Origin: Rhodococcus globerulus NBRC 14531
GTDB taxonomy: Bacteria; Actinomycetota; Actinomycetes; Mycobacteriales; Mycobacteriaceae
Assembly (NCBI RefSeq): GCF_001894805.1
Contig: NZ_BCWX01000001.1
Coordinates: 558,001-622,000 of the forward strand
Direction: 5' to 3'
Length of the DNA stretch: 64,000 nt
Below are positions 8,582 to 16,867 of this stretch, one piece after another (position 1 is the stretch's first letter; every line of letters starts with the position of its first letter). The notes under the pieces are model-generated. The model searched no databases, had not been told where the DNA came from, and worked only from the letters and a program-made list of their open reading frames with translations. The position numbers were made by a program, and so were the translations under genes.

Positions 8582-8602
8582 CTTGAGCGGAATAGACTCA
8601 AG
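8582..8602. promoter_or_regulatory. HAIR element (HspR operator) upstream of clpB
   Basis: CTTGAGC, seven bases, ACTCAAG matches the HspR-associated inverted repeat CTTGAGT-N7-ACTCAAG with one mismatch. It lies 108 bases before the clpB start, indicating repression by HspR and induction by heat shock. Confidence 0.9.
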
Positions 8603-8710
8603 TTTGTCCGCGTTGAGCATATTGACACGGCCGCACCACCACCCGGAGCGGCCCACAACTTCGACTTCGACGCGCTTGTGGCGACCGGAGCCCGGCCAGA
8701 AAGGTGACAA

Positions 8711-11263
8711 GTGGACTCGTTCACACCAACAACCAAGACCCAGGCTGCGATGACGGCTGCACTGCAGTCGGCGTCGTCGGCGGGTAACCCCGACATTCGA
8801 CCGGCACACCTGCTGGTCGCACTCCTCGACCAAACCGACGGCATCGCCGGCCCGCTGCTCAAAGCAGTGGGCGTCGATCCCACCGTCGTGCATCGCGAAG
8901 CTCAGAGCATGGTGGATCGCCTGCCGAAAACCACCGGTGCGAGCTCGACGCCCCAGCTCGGGCGTGAAGCACTGGCGGCGCTGACCTCCGCGCAGCACCT
9001 CGCCACCGAGATGGACGACGAGTACGTCTCCACCGAGCATGTGCTGTACGGACTTGCCGACGGTGATTCCGACGTCGCGACCCTGCTGAAGAATCACGGT
9101 GCGACACCAATCGCGCTGCGTGAGGCGTTCACCACAGTTCGCGGGAGCGCGCGTGTCACCAGCCCGGAGCCGGAAGGCACCTACCAAGCGCTGGAAAAGT
9201 ACTCCACCGACCTCACCGAGGCCGCACGCAGCGGCAAGCTCGACCCGGTGATCGGCCGCGACACCGAGATTCGACGTGTCGTGCAGGTGCTCTCGCGTCG
9301 CACCAAGAACAACCCGGTACTCATCGGTGAGCCAGGCGTCGGCAAAACCGCGATCGTGGAGGGCCTTGCCCAACGCATCGTCGCGGGTGACGTCCCGGAA
9401 TCGCTGCGCGGAAAGACCGTCATCTCCCTGGACCTCGGGTCCATGGTGGCCGGTGCCAAGTATCGCGGTGAGTTCGAGGAGCGCCTCAAGGCAGTTCTCG
9501 ACGACATCAAGAACAGCGCCGGACAGGTCATCACCTTCATCGACGAGCTGCACACCATCGTCGGCGCCGGAGCCACCGGTGAATCCGCGATGGACGCAGG
9601 CAACATGATCAAGCCGATGCTCGCCCGCGGTGAGCTGCGGCTGGTCGGTGCCACCACGCTCGAGGAATACCGCAAGTACATCGAGAAGGACGCCGCACTC
9701 GAGCGTCGCTTCCAGCAGGTACTCGTCGGTGAGCCCTCGGTCGAGGACACCGTAGGCATCCTGCGCGGCCTCAAGGAACGCTACGAAGTGCATCACGGCG
9801 TGCGCATCACCGACTCCGCGCTGGTAGCAGCAGCTTCGCTGTCCGACCGCTACATCACGTCGCGGTTCCTGCCGGACAAGGCCATCGACCTCGTCGACGA
9901 AGCCGCATCGCGTCTGCGTATGGAGATCGACTCGCGTCCCGTCGAGATCGACGAGGTGGAACGTACCGTCCGCCGACTCGAGATCGAGGAAGTGGCACTC
10001 GAAAAGGAAACCGACGACGCGTCGAAGGCGCGGCTCGAAAAGTTGCGCCAAGAACTTGCCGACGACCGCGAGAAGCTCAGTCAGCTCAGTACTCGCTGGC
10101 AGAACGAGAAGCAGGCCATCGACTCGGTGCGCGTGCTCAAGGAACAGCTCGAATCCCTGCGAGGAGAGTCCGAACGCGCTGAGCGTGACGGCGATCTGGG
10201 CAAGGCAGCCGAGCTGCGCTACGGCCGCATCCCCGCGTTGGAGAAGGAGTTGGAAGCCGCAGCAGAGGCTTCCGGCGCCGCCTCCGACGGTGACGTGATG
10301 CTCAAGGAAGAGGTCGGGCCGGACGACGTCGCAGACGTGGTCGCAGCCTGGACCGGCATTCCGGCCGGCCGAATGCTGGAAGGTGAAACCGAGAAGCTGC
10401 TCCGAATGGAGTCCGAACTCGGCAAGCGCGTCGTCGGACAGACTGATGCCGTCGTCGCCGTCTCGGATGCGGTTCGCCGCGCCCGAGCAGGTGTCGCCGA
10501 CCCCAATCGGCCTACCGGTTCGTTCCTGTTCCTCGGCCCGACCGGCGTCGGTAAGACGGAGCTCGCCAAAGCCTTGGCGGACTTCCTCTTCGACGACGAG
10601 CGCGCGATGATCCGCATCGACATGAGCGAATACGGTGAGAAGCACTCGGTGGCCCGACTCGTCGGTGCCCCTCCGGGATACGTCGGTTACGAAGCCGGCG
10701 GCCAGCTCACTGAAGCAGTTAGGCGACGCCCGTACTCGGTGGTCCTCTTCGACGAGGTCGAAAAGGCACACCCCGACGTGTTCGACGTCCTGCTCGCAGT
10801 GCTCGACGAAGGCCGACTCACCGACGGTCAAGGCCGCACGGTGGACTTCCGCAACACCATCCTGATCCTGACCTCCAACCTGGGATCCGGTGGAACACGC
10901 GAGCAGGTCATGGACGCGGTACGCCACGCGTTCAAGCCCGAGTTCATCAACCGTCTCGACGACGTGGTCATCTTCGACTCGCTCTCCGAAGAGCAGTTGG
11001 AGCACATCGTGGACATCCAGCTCGAGCAGCTGCAGAAGCGTCTGGCTGCGCGTCGACTCACCCTCGAGGTGAACGGGGCGGCTCGGATGTGGCTCGCGGT
11101 GCGCGGCTACGACCCGCTGTACGGCGCTCGGCCACTGCGTCGACTCGTCCAGCAGTCGATCGGCGACCAGCTCGCCAAACTGCTCCTGGCCGGCAAAGTC
11201 CAGGACGGAGACACCGTGAACGTCGGTGTCAGCGAGGACGCAGACCAGTTGGTTCTGTCCTGA
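8711..11263 (+). CDS. clpB: ATP-dependent disaggregase ClpB
   Basis: 850-residue Hsp100 chaperone that threads aggregated proteins through a hexamer together with DnaK. Domain order is clear: Clp N-terminal repeats (1-145), AAA-1 with Walker A GEPGVGKT near 206 and Walker B FIDELHT near 277, the coiled-coil M domain at about 405-525, AAA-2 with Walker A GPTGVGKT near 608 and Walker [10 protein letters not shown] near 680, and a C-terminal D2-small domain. The pore loop Tyr is visible in [10 protein letters not shown]. The GTG at 8711 follows AAAGGTG. A HAIR element upstream predicts HspR control. Adjacent flavohemoglobin genes also flank clpB in M. tuberculosis (recalled synteny). Confidence 0.98.
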   Translation: MDSFTPTTKTQAAMTAALQSASSAGNPDIRPAHLLVALLDQTDGIAGPLLKAVGVDPTVVHREAQSMVDRLPKTTGASSTPQLGREALAALTSAQHLATEMDDEYVSTEHVLYGLADGDSDVATLLKNHGATPIALREAFTTVRGSARVTSPEPEGTYQALEKYSTDLTEAARSGKLDPVIGRDTEIRRVVQVLSRRTKNNPVLIGEPGVGKTAIVEGLAQRIVAGDVPESLRGKTVISLDLGSMVAGAKYRGEFEERLKAVLDDIKNSAGQVITFIDELHTIVGAGATGESAMDAGNMIKPMLARGELRLVGATTLEEYRKYIEKDAALERRFQQVLVGEPSVEDTVGILRGLKERYEVHHGVRITDSALVAAASLSDRYITSRFLPDKAIDLVDEAASRLRMEIDSRPVEIDEVERTVRRLEIEEVALEKETDDASKARLEKLRQELADDREKLSQLSTRWQNEKQAIDSVRVLKEQLESLRGESERAERDGDLGKAAELRYGRIPALEKELEAAAEASGAASDGDVMLKEEVGPDDVADVVAAWTGIPAGRMLEGETEKLLRMESELGKRVVGQTDAVVAVSDAVRRARAGVADPNRPTGSFLFLGPTGVGKTELAKALADFLFDDERAMIRIDMSEYGEKHSVARLVGAPPGYVGYEAGGQLTEAVRRRPYSVVLFDEVEKAHPDVFDVLLAVLDEGRLTDGQGRTVDFRNTILILTSNLGSGGTREQVMDAVRHAFKPEFINRLDDVVIFDSLSEEQLEHIVDIQLEQLQKRLAARRLTLEVNGAARMWLAVRGYDPLYGARPLRRLVQQSIGDQLAKLLLAGKVQDGDTVNVGVSEDADQLVLS

Positions 11264-11293
11264 CCGGTTCTGCCGCTGATGCGTTAAGCGAAC

Positions 11294-11323
11294 GCCCCGT
11301 CGATCCATGCGGATCGGCGGGGC
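11294..11323 (+). terminator. Terminator after clpB
   Basis: GCCCCG-T-CGATCC, loop ATGC, GGATCG-G-CGGGGC: a 12-pair GC-rich hairpin with one internal mismatch, 31 bases after the clpB stop, followed by a T-rich stretch (GTTTTCT). Confidence 0.8.
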
Positions 11324-11440
11324 ATTCGCGTTTTCTCTACCCTGGTTTTGTCGACGTTGTTTTTGTCTACGCTGAACGGCTGGATGCTCGTACGGCAGAT
11401 GTGGTCCGCACCCGTACGTCCGAAATGAAGGTGGCCAGGA

Positions 11441-12385
11441 ATGACTGATCAGAACGATCCGCGTAAGTCGGACCAGCCGACCGAGCATTTCGAGATTCCC
11501 GAGCAGTACCAGAACCCCGAGCAGTACCAGAACCCCGAGCAGTACCAGAACCCACAGCAGTACCAGAACCAGGGGCAGCAGTATCCCTACGGCGGGCCGG
11601 ATCAGAACACCGAGTATCTGGGCCAGCCGAACCAGCAGGGCCAGCCGAACCAGCAGGGCCAGCCGAACCAGCAGGGTCAGCCGAACCCGACGCAGGCGTT
11701 TCCGCCCTACAACCCGCAGTTCGATCCGCAGGCCCCGCCGCCCGGCGCGACGCAGGCGTACCCGACATACAACGCACAGCAGTACGGGCAGACGCAGCAG
11801 TACGGACAGACTCAGCAGTATCCGGTTGCGGGCGGAAGTGGCGGCGGGGTGCCGCCGGAGCAACCATTCTTGGACAGTGGCTCGCCGGATGGTGGGAAGC
11901 GCCGCAAGCTCGGGACCTGGATCGCGGCGGGAGTTGTCGGCATCCTGGTTGCCGTCGTCGCGATCATCGGGATTTCGTTGTTCGGTTCCTCGGGTGAATC
12001 GGGAACGCAGACGGCATTTGTTCCGCCAACCAGCACGGTGGCGCCGACGACGCCCAAACCTACGACCACCGCACCTGCGCCATCGCCCACATCCTCGCCG
12101 CTCGAAAACCTGCCTGGCGGACTCGGTGATGTCATCGGCCAAGCCGGCGGAGCTGTCGGCACAGTGGTGTCCAATGACGGCGGCACCCTGGTCATCAACT
12201 CGATCGGTGGATCTCAGACCACCATTCTCACCACACCTGAGACGACGCTGATCGCGTTCAACCGATCATCCGTCGCTGACCTGCAACCGGGTGACAACAT
12301 CGTCGTCGACGGCACCCCGGTGGAGAACGGCACGATGACCGCAAAGACGATTCTCGATACTTCATTGCCGTCGTTCGGCAACTGA
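11441..12385 (+). CDS. Gln/Pro-rich single-pass membrane protein with DUF5666-like exterior domain
   Basis: 314 residues. The N-terminal ~150 residues are disordered and repetitive: four copies of an NPEQYQ-type hexapeptide (about 22-46), three of GQPNQQ (about 66-84), then GQTQQY motifs. One membrane helix lies at about 160-180 (IAAGVVGILVAVVAIIG), followed by a Thr/Pro stalk and a C-terminal beta-rich domain (about 225-314) with GTVVSNDGGTLVI and LQPGDNIVVDGTPV resembling DUF5666/OB-like domains. The topology suggests a cytoplasmic repetitive tail and an extracytoplasmic domain. Function unknown; it sits between clpB and the Rv0383c-like gene. Confidence 0.75.
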   Translation: MTDQNDPRKSDQPTEHFEIPEQYQNPEQYQNPEQYQNPQQYQNQGQQYPYGGPDQNTEYLGQPNQQGQPNQQGQPNQQGQPNPTQAFPPYNPQFDPQAPPPGATQAYPTYNAQQYGQTQQYGQTQQYPVAGGSGGGVPPEQPFLDSGSPDGGKRRKLGTWIAAGVVGILVAVVAIIGISLFGSSGESGTQTAFVPPTSTVAPTTPKPTTTAPAPSPTSSPLENLPGGLGDVIGQAGGAVGTVVSNDGGTLVINSIGGSQTTILTTPETTLIAFNRSSVADLQPGDNIVVDGTPVENGTMTAKTILDTSLPSFGN

Positions 12386-12521
12386 GCCAGCGTCTCGTCG
12401 CGCTTATGAGACTTGGATCGAGGGGTTTCGCCGCACCGAAGGTAACGCCGCCACACCGATCAGGTGACAGTTCTCGGGGTGTTGCGGGAGGTTGTCGTCG
12501 GAAGTCGCTAGGCTGGCTGTG

Positions 12522-13508
12522 ATGACTGGAATGTGGTTCGGACTCGCATTAGTGGCACTCGCAGGCGCGGGTGCGCTTCTGTACGTCGATAGAACAAGAC
12601 GTGATCAATCCGGCCGCGTACGTCAGATTTGGGCAAAGGCGCAGGGCTACACGTACACCGGTGCTGATGATCAGCTTGCCGGCGAGTGGCATCGCGCAGC
12701 GATGGCCAAGCAGGACTACCTGACCGCAACCGATGTTGTGCGTGGCACAAGACGAGGTGAGCAGTTTGTGCTCTTCGACCTCGAGGAAACAGCAACCATC
12801 GTGGCAGTTCGACGCGAAGTCGGGTCTGACGTCGACATCGATCTACGGCTCAAATCGACGGCACCGCCCAAGGACGGCGACCTCAACCTCCTGGGCGCAA
12901 TCGGTCCGCGCGTCGTGTTTGCAACCGACCTCGAAATCGCTCGCCGGGTCTGTGACCAGCGTATGGTCGCCTTCACCGAATCAGTACCCCCGGCAATCAG
13001 CATGCTGTGGAGCGAAGGTCGCTGGACCCTCGGCTCCCTTCCGGTCTCGAGCACCGGCCGCGATTGGGATGCTGCCATCGAAGCTGTCGCACGGCTGTCC
13101 GGCATCCTGCACGTACTCCCTCCCGTCACGGATCCGCGTGAACTCGAAGTCGATCACGACCCGACCCGGCCCCGCCCCCGCAGCGACAAATCCGATGCAC
13201 CGCTGAACCGCGAAGCGCCGCAGGCCGTTCGTAGTGCACCGCAGGCACCGCCGGTCGTTCGTGGCGCACAGCAGACACCACGCCGGGAGGCTCCGGAGTC
13301 GCAGCGTCGAGAGGCTCCAGAGTCGCAGCGTCGAGAGGCTCCGGAGTCGCAGCGTCGAGAGGCTCCGGAGTCGCAGCGTCGCGAGGAGTCGGACGTGCCC
13401 CGTCGAACCGCCCCGGAATTGCCCCGCCGCGAGTTTCCCGCCCCGTCGACCACGCCGAAACCCAACCCCGGCACACCGCGCTCGGGAACCGTACGCCCTG
13501 TCGATTGA
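12522..13508 (+). CDS. Membrane-anchored protein with C-terminal REAPESQR repeats (Rv0383c-like)
   Basis: 328 residues. An N-terminal membrane helix (about 3-24, GLALVALAGAGALLY) is followed by a soluble domain (about 30-210) of no recognised family, then an Arg/Glu/Pro-rich tail containing four tandem copies of the octapeptide REAPESQR. The ATG at 12522 is chosen because an earlier in-frame start would add an unlikely non-hydrophobic segment. Its position between clpB and pyrE matches Rv0383c of M. tuberculosis as I recall it, which is also a membrane/secreted protein of unknown role. The tail is highly charged and probably disordered. Confidence 0.75.
   Translation: MTGMWFGLALVALAGAGALLYVDRTRRDQSGRVRQIWAKAQGYTYTGADDQLAGEWHRAAMAKQDYLTATDVVRGTRRGEQFVLFDLEETATIVAVRREVGSDVDIDLRLKSTAPPKDGDLNLLGAIGPRVVFATDLEIARRVCDQRMVAFTESVPPAISMLWSEGRWTLGSLPVSSTGRDWDAAIEAVARLSGILHVLPPVTDPRELEVDHDPTRPRPRSDKSDAPLNREAPQAVRSAPQAPPVVRGAQQTPRREAPESQRREAPESQRREAPESQRREAPESQRREESDVPRRTAPELPRREFPAPSTTPKPNPGTPRSGTVRPVD
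13284..13379 (+). repeat. 24-base tandem repeat, four units, in the Rv0383c-like gene
   Basis: Four consecutive 24-base units (13284, 13308, 13332, 13356) differ at only one to three positions each and encode REAPESQR. Being in frame, copy-number change would lengthen or shorten the tail without disrupting the gene. Confidence 0.9.
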
Positions 13509-13557
13509 GCCGCGTGTAAGCCCACCTTTCGAGGCCTGACGCACTAGCGTGGCCGGT

Positions 13558-14358
13558 ATGTCGTCATCGAACTCGGATCGCCCTGCGCGTCCTGTAGCCC
13601 TGGTCACCGGTCCCACCTCAGGTCTGGGTGCCGGGTTTGCCAAGAAATATGCGTCGATCGGCTACGACCTGGTGCTTGTTGCACGGGACGAAGTGAGATT
13701 GCGTGATCTTGCCTCCGAACTGTCCTCGATGTTCGGTACCGAATCCGAAATTCTGGTGTCCGACCTCGCCACGGAACCCGGCCGTGACGCGGTCGCCGAC
13801 CGATTGGCCCGCGGCGTCGACGTTCTGGTCAACAACGCCGGGTTCGGTACCTCCGGTGAATTCTGGACCGCTGATCCAGCACTTCTGCAAGCTCAACTCG
13901 ACGTCAATGTCACCGCCGTCATGCGTCTGACCCGTGCGGCGTTGCCCAGCATGATCGCGTCGGCGAACGGAACCATCGTCAACGTCGCAAGTGTGGCGGG
14001 ATTGCTGTCCGGGCGCGGTTCGACGTATTCGGCCAGCAAGGCGTACGTGATTTCGTTCACCGAAGGATTGTCCGGCGGGCTGGCCGGAACCGGTGTTCGG
14101 GTTCAAGCGCTGTGCCCGGGGTTCATCCGCACCGAGTTTCACGAGCGAGCCGGAATCGAAATGTCATCGATCCCGAAGCCGATGTGGTTGAGCGTCGATC
14201 AGGTGGTCGCGACGTCGATGAAGGACCTCGGCGACAACAAGGTCATCAGCATTCCCGGGATTCAGTACAAGATCCTCACCACTGCCGGGCGTCTGGTTCC
14301 GAAGGGCTTGGTTCGCAAGATGACCAACCTTGTCGGACGTGGGCGGGGTAGGACGTAG
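13558..14358 (+). CDS. Short-chain dehydrogenase/reductase
   Basis: 266 residues, classical SDR fold. The N-terminal Rossmann motif TGPTSGLGAGFAKKY (TGxxxGxG) is followed by NNAGFG, the catalytic Ser in VNVASVAGLL, the YSASK catalytic Tyr/Lys pair and a PGFIRTEF segment. The ATG at 13558 is preferred to the GTG nine bases upstream because the protein then begins directly before the fold. Such proteins reduce or oxidise carbonyl/hydroxyl groups with NAD(P)H; the substrate is unknown. It lies upstream of pyrE in the same direction with a 56-base gap. Confidence 0.88.
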   Translation: MSSSNSDRPARPVALVTGPTSGLGAGFAKKYASIGYDLVLVARDEVRLRDLASELSSMFGTESEILVSDLATEPGRDAVADRLARGVDVLVNNAGFGTSGEFWTADPALLQAQLDVNVTAVMRLTRAALPSMIASANGTIVNVASVAGLLSGRGSTYSASKAYVISFTEGLSGGLAGTGVRVQALCPGFIRTEFHERAGIEMSSIPKPMWLSVDQVVATSMKDLGDNKVISIPGIQYKILTTAGRLVPKGLVRKMTNLVGRGRGRT

Positions 14359-14414
14359 ATACAGGTCGCGCGGAGATTATTGCCTCGGCGCTGTGGTCGG
14401 TAGGCTGAGCACTC

Positions 14415-14948
14415 ATGAGCGATCGTGAGGATTTGGCTGCGCTGGTGCGCGAACTGGCTGTTGTGCACGGAAAGGTGACGTTGTCTTCGGGCAAGGAAGC
14501 CGACTACTACGTGGATCTTCGCCGCGCGACGCTTCACCACAAGGCAGGGCCGTTGATCGGCTCACTGCTGCGTGAACTTGTTGCAGACTGGGATTTCGAC
14601 GCCGTGGGCGGTTTGACGATGGGTGCAGACCCGGTCGCGATGGCAGTGATGCACGCGCCCGGCCGTCCGATCGACGCGTTTGTCGTCCGCAAGGCTGCCA
14701 AGGCCCACGGAATGCAGCGTCAGATCGAGGGACCCGATGTGGTCGGCAAGCGTGTTCTGGTTGTCGAGGACACCACGACCACGGGCAACTCTCCGCTCAC
14801 CGCGGTGAAGGCACTTCGTGAAGCGGGCGCCATCGTGGTCGGTGTGGCAACCGTGGTGGATCGCGCGACCGGCGCCGACGCCGTAATCGGTGCAGAGGGC
14901 GTGGAATACCGCTCGCTTCTGGGCCTGGACGATCTCAACCTGGGCTAG
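14415..14948 (+). CDS. pyrE: Orotate phosphoribosyltransferase
   Basis: 177 residues. Converts orotate and PRPP to orotidine 5'-monophosphate in de novo pyrimidine synthesis. The PRPP-binding loop VLVVEDTTTTGNSPLTAV is intact, and FVVRKAAKAHGMQRQIEG supplies the catalytic Lys-rich loop. The length suits the short actinobacterial form. It sits between an SDR and a terminator hairpin, in the same neighbourhood (with clpB and a TrmH methyltransferase) as M. tuberculosis Rv0382c. Confidence 0.96.
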   Translation: MSDREDLAALVRELAVVHGKVTLSSGKEADYYVDLRRATLHHKAGPLIGSLLRELVADWDFDAVGGLTMGADPVAMAVMHAPGRPIDAFVVRKAAKAHGMQRQIEGPDVVGKRVLVVEDTTTTGNSPLTAVKALREAGAIVVGVATVVDRATGADAVIGAEGVEYRSLLGLDDLNLG

Positions 14949-15012
14949 CGCCCCCGTGCGCCTTTCTGGTAGTTCGCGCTACCGGAAAGGCTCACAGGGC
15001 CGAAGGCCTTGC
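14945..15012. repeat. Intergenic palindromic repeat, copy A (also pyrE terminator)
   Basis: The segment after the pyrE stop holds GTGCGCCTTTCTGGTAG, a TTCGCG loop and CTACCGGAAAGGCTCAC, then GGGCCGAAGGCC. The stem core is at 14960-14991. A closely related sequence occurs at 44547-44606 after an unrelated gene, so this is a dispersed element used as a terminator. Confidence 0.75.
14960..14991 (+). terminator. Stem-loop terminator after pyrE
   Basis: GCCTTTCTGGTAG and CTACCGGAAAGGC pair with one mismatch over 13 bases around a six-base loop. The right arm ends one base before the stop codon of the convergent MarR gene, so the hairpin probably serves both. Confidence 0.75.
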
Positions 15013-15441
15013 CGACGTGATCATCGATCGCAGCTCGGCCAACCCCACGGTCAGGCGTTCGATCTGCTCGGGTTCGAGGTCCGCAAAATGCGGAATCAGG
15101 GCATCAGCGATGGCATGTCGACCGTCGGCTAGGGTCTTTCGTCCCACATCGGTCATCGCGACCAGTACGGCGCGGGCGTCGTCCGGATCCGGGCGCCGCT
15201 CGACCAACCCGCGCTCACCGAGTGTGCGCATCACCGCAGTTGCGGAGGGTTGTGAGCAGTGATCGATCTTGGCGAAGTCGCTGATCCGCATTTCGCCGTA
15301 TTCCTCGAGCAACGCCAACGCGCGGAGCCACGTCCGGGGGTAACGGTCGGCAGCAAGTGACGTCGCCATTTTTGTGAAGCGATGGGTATTGCTCACCAAG
15401 TCGACCAGTAGGTCGTGCAATCTCTGTTCCTGATCGGGCAC
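14992..15441 (-). CDS. MarR-family transcriptional regulator
   Basis: 149-residue winged-helix regulator. The helix-turn-helix reads MRISDFAKIDHCSQPSATAV, followed by the recognition wing GLVERRPDPDDARAVLVAMT typical of MarR proteins, with a C-terminal dimerisation helix. It is convergent with pyrE and ends at the shared hairpin. Its upstream region (15442-15504) borders a TetR-type gene on the same strand; no adjacent efflux pump or enzyme is obvious, so its regulon is not evident. Confidence 0.9.
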   Translation of the reverse strand: MPDQEQRLHDLLVDLVSNTHRFTKMATSLAADRYPRTWLRALALLEEYGEMRISDFAKIDHCSQPSATAVMRTLGERGLVERRPDPDDARAVLVAMTDVGRKTLADGRHAIADALIPHFADLEPEQIERLTVGLAELRSMITSARPSAL

Positions 15442-15504
15442 GTTCGAATCCTTCCATAAGGTAATGATTGTGTAAACGAGTCTTTGGCGACAGTTGGTAT
15501 TCGT

Positions 15505-16059
15505 TCAGGGGAGATGTGCAACCACAGTCGACCTGACCAATTCTTCGATGACGAGGTCTGGCGTCACGAGGCTCAGACTGCCGTTCGCGGCCAACACTGC
15601 AATTCCGTGCGTTCCCGTCCAGATCTTCAGTGCAGTCGCGTTCGGATCCGAGGCTTGGTCTGCTTCGGCCAGAGTCCGCAGAGCCTCGAAGAGTGGAAGC
15701 GAGGTTGCCCGGAGGTTCGCGCCGGCGCCTTCGAGTAAATCGTGGCGGAACATCAGCTCGAACATCGCCGGTCGCTCCTGCGCAAAAGCGACGTATTCGA
15801 TTGCCGCAGAGATCAATCGGTGTCGCGCGGGCGTGGGTGCATCGAGTATCGGTGCGAGCCTTGCCCCCAAGTCACGTAGGCCCTGTGAGGCAATTGCCGC
15901 AAGTAGGCTGTTGTGTGTCGGGAAATAGCGTCTGGGCGCCCCGTGTGACACGCCGGCTCGACGGGTTATCTCTCGTAACGTCAGGGCGGCGAGGCCGTCG
16001 GTGTCGAGAATGTCGACGCCCGTGGCGACGAGGGTGTCGCGGAGTGTGGTGGCAGACAT
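15505..16059 (-). CDS. TetR-family transcriptional regulator
   Basis: 184 residues. The N-terminal HTH includes ALTLREITRRAGVSHGAPRR and a YFP motif, typical of TetR; the C-terminal half (about 75-184) resembles the WHG/TetR_C ligand domain. The start ATG at 16059 directly faces the acyltransferase operon, and the 64-base divergent gap contains two short palindromes built from GTAGAC/GTCTAC-like arms. It therefore probably represses itself and the plsC-like operon; the ligand is unknown (an acyl-CoA or lipid signal would fit the neighbours). Confidence 0.9.
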   Translation of the reverse strand: MSATTLRDTLVATGVDILDTDGLAALTLREITRRAGVSHGAPRRYFPTHNSLLAAIASQGLRDLGARLAPILDAPTPARHRLISAAIEYVAFAQERPAMFELMFRHDLLEGAGANLRATSLPLFEALRTLAEADQASDPNATALKIWTGTHGIAVLAANGSLSLVTPDLVIEELVRSTVVAHLP

Positions 16060-16062
16060 GGG

Positions 16063-16101
16063 AGACAGTGTCTACCATCTAGGTGCGTAGACAGCGTCTA
16101 C
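16063..16101. promoter_or_regulatory. Two palindromic TetR-type operators
   Basis: AGACA-G-TGTCT at 16063-16073 and GTAGAC-AGC-GTCTAC at 16087-16101 share the core AGAC/GTCT. They fill the gap between the divergent TetR and acyltransferase genes. Confidence 0.6.
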
Positions 16102-16123
16102 TCTCACTGATTGGGGTGTTGGC

Positions 16124-16804
16124 GTGCTGTATCGACTGTTCAAGTACATCTTGATAGGACCGGTTCTGTGGGTCTTCGGACGCCCCACGATCGAGGGGCA
16201 CCGCAACATCCCGCGAAAGGGGCCGGTGATACTTGCCGGTAATCACCGGGCTGTTGTCGACTCGTTCTTCCTGGTCCTGAAAGTGCGCCGACGGATCACC
16301 TTTGTCGCCAAGAGCGAGTACTTCACCGGTTCCGGCATCAAGGGCGCGTTGCAGCGCTGGTTCTTCGGCGGCGCAGGTCAAGTTCCCATCGACCGCAGTG
16401 GCGCCGACGCCTCGCGTGCGGCACTGGATACTGCCGTCGGAATCCTCGAACGGGGTGGTGTGTGGGCGATCTATCCCGAGGGAACACGATCGCCGGACGG
16501 TCGCCTGCACAAAGGCAAAACGGGGGTGATCCGGGTTGCGCTGGAAACGGGTGTCCCCGTTATCCCGGTTGTTGTTCACGGAGGCGACGCGGTGAACCCG
16601 CCTGGCACCAGGATGTGGCGATTCAGCAAGGTGCACGTCAGTGTTGGCAAGCCGATCGACTTCTCCCGCTACCGAGAACTGCGGACCCATCAGGCTGTTG
16701 TGCGCGCGGCAACCGACGAGTTGATGGCGGCACTGTGCGAGCAGTCCGGGCAGGAATACGTCGACCTGTACGGGGCTGACGTCAAATCTCGTGATTCCCT
16801 CTGA
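16124..16804 (+). CDS. PlsC-type 1-acylglycerol-3-phosphate acyltransferase
   Basis: 226 residues, membrane-associated. Transfers an acyl chain to a lysophospholipid or related acceptor. The catalytic NHRAVVDS motif (HX4D, His41 and Asp46) is followed by VPIDRSG, the YPEGTRS block near 117 and VIPVVVHG, the four conserved PlsC blocks. The GTG at 16124 starts just after the TetR operators. It opens a co-directional set with a YhhN-like membrane protein and an SDR. Whether the acceptor is the main phospholipid precursor or a specialised lipid is not determinable. Confidence 0.9.
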   Translation: MLYRLFKYILIGPVLWVFGRPTIEGHRNIPRKGPVILAGNHRAVVDSFFLVLKVRRRITFVAKSEYFTGSGIKGALQRWFFGGAGQVPIDRSGADASRAALDTAVGILERGGVWAIYPEGTRSPDGRLHKGKTGVIRVALETGVPVIPVVVHGGDAVNPPGTRMWRFSKVHVSVGKPIDFSRYRELRTHQAVVRAATDELMAALCEQSGQEYVDLYGADVKSRDSL

Positions 16805-16867
16805 ATTACCCAGTACGGTCGTCTTGGACGCATAACCAACAGCGCGCAACCAACAGGAGGACTGGGC

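Noticed and set aside
8546-12142. Very long minus-strand open frame of 1198 codons opposite clpB
   Set aside because: It is antisense to the well-supported clpB gene and its neighbours and has a composition typical of the complement of GC3-rich coding DNA; no domain is recognisable.
13284-13379. Tandem repeat resembling a short CRISPR array
   Set aside because: Units are contiguous without spacers and lie in frame inside a coding region, so they are a protein repeat.
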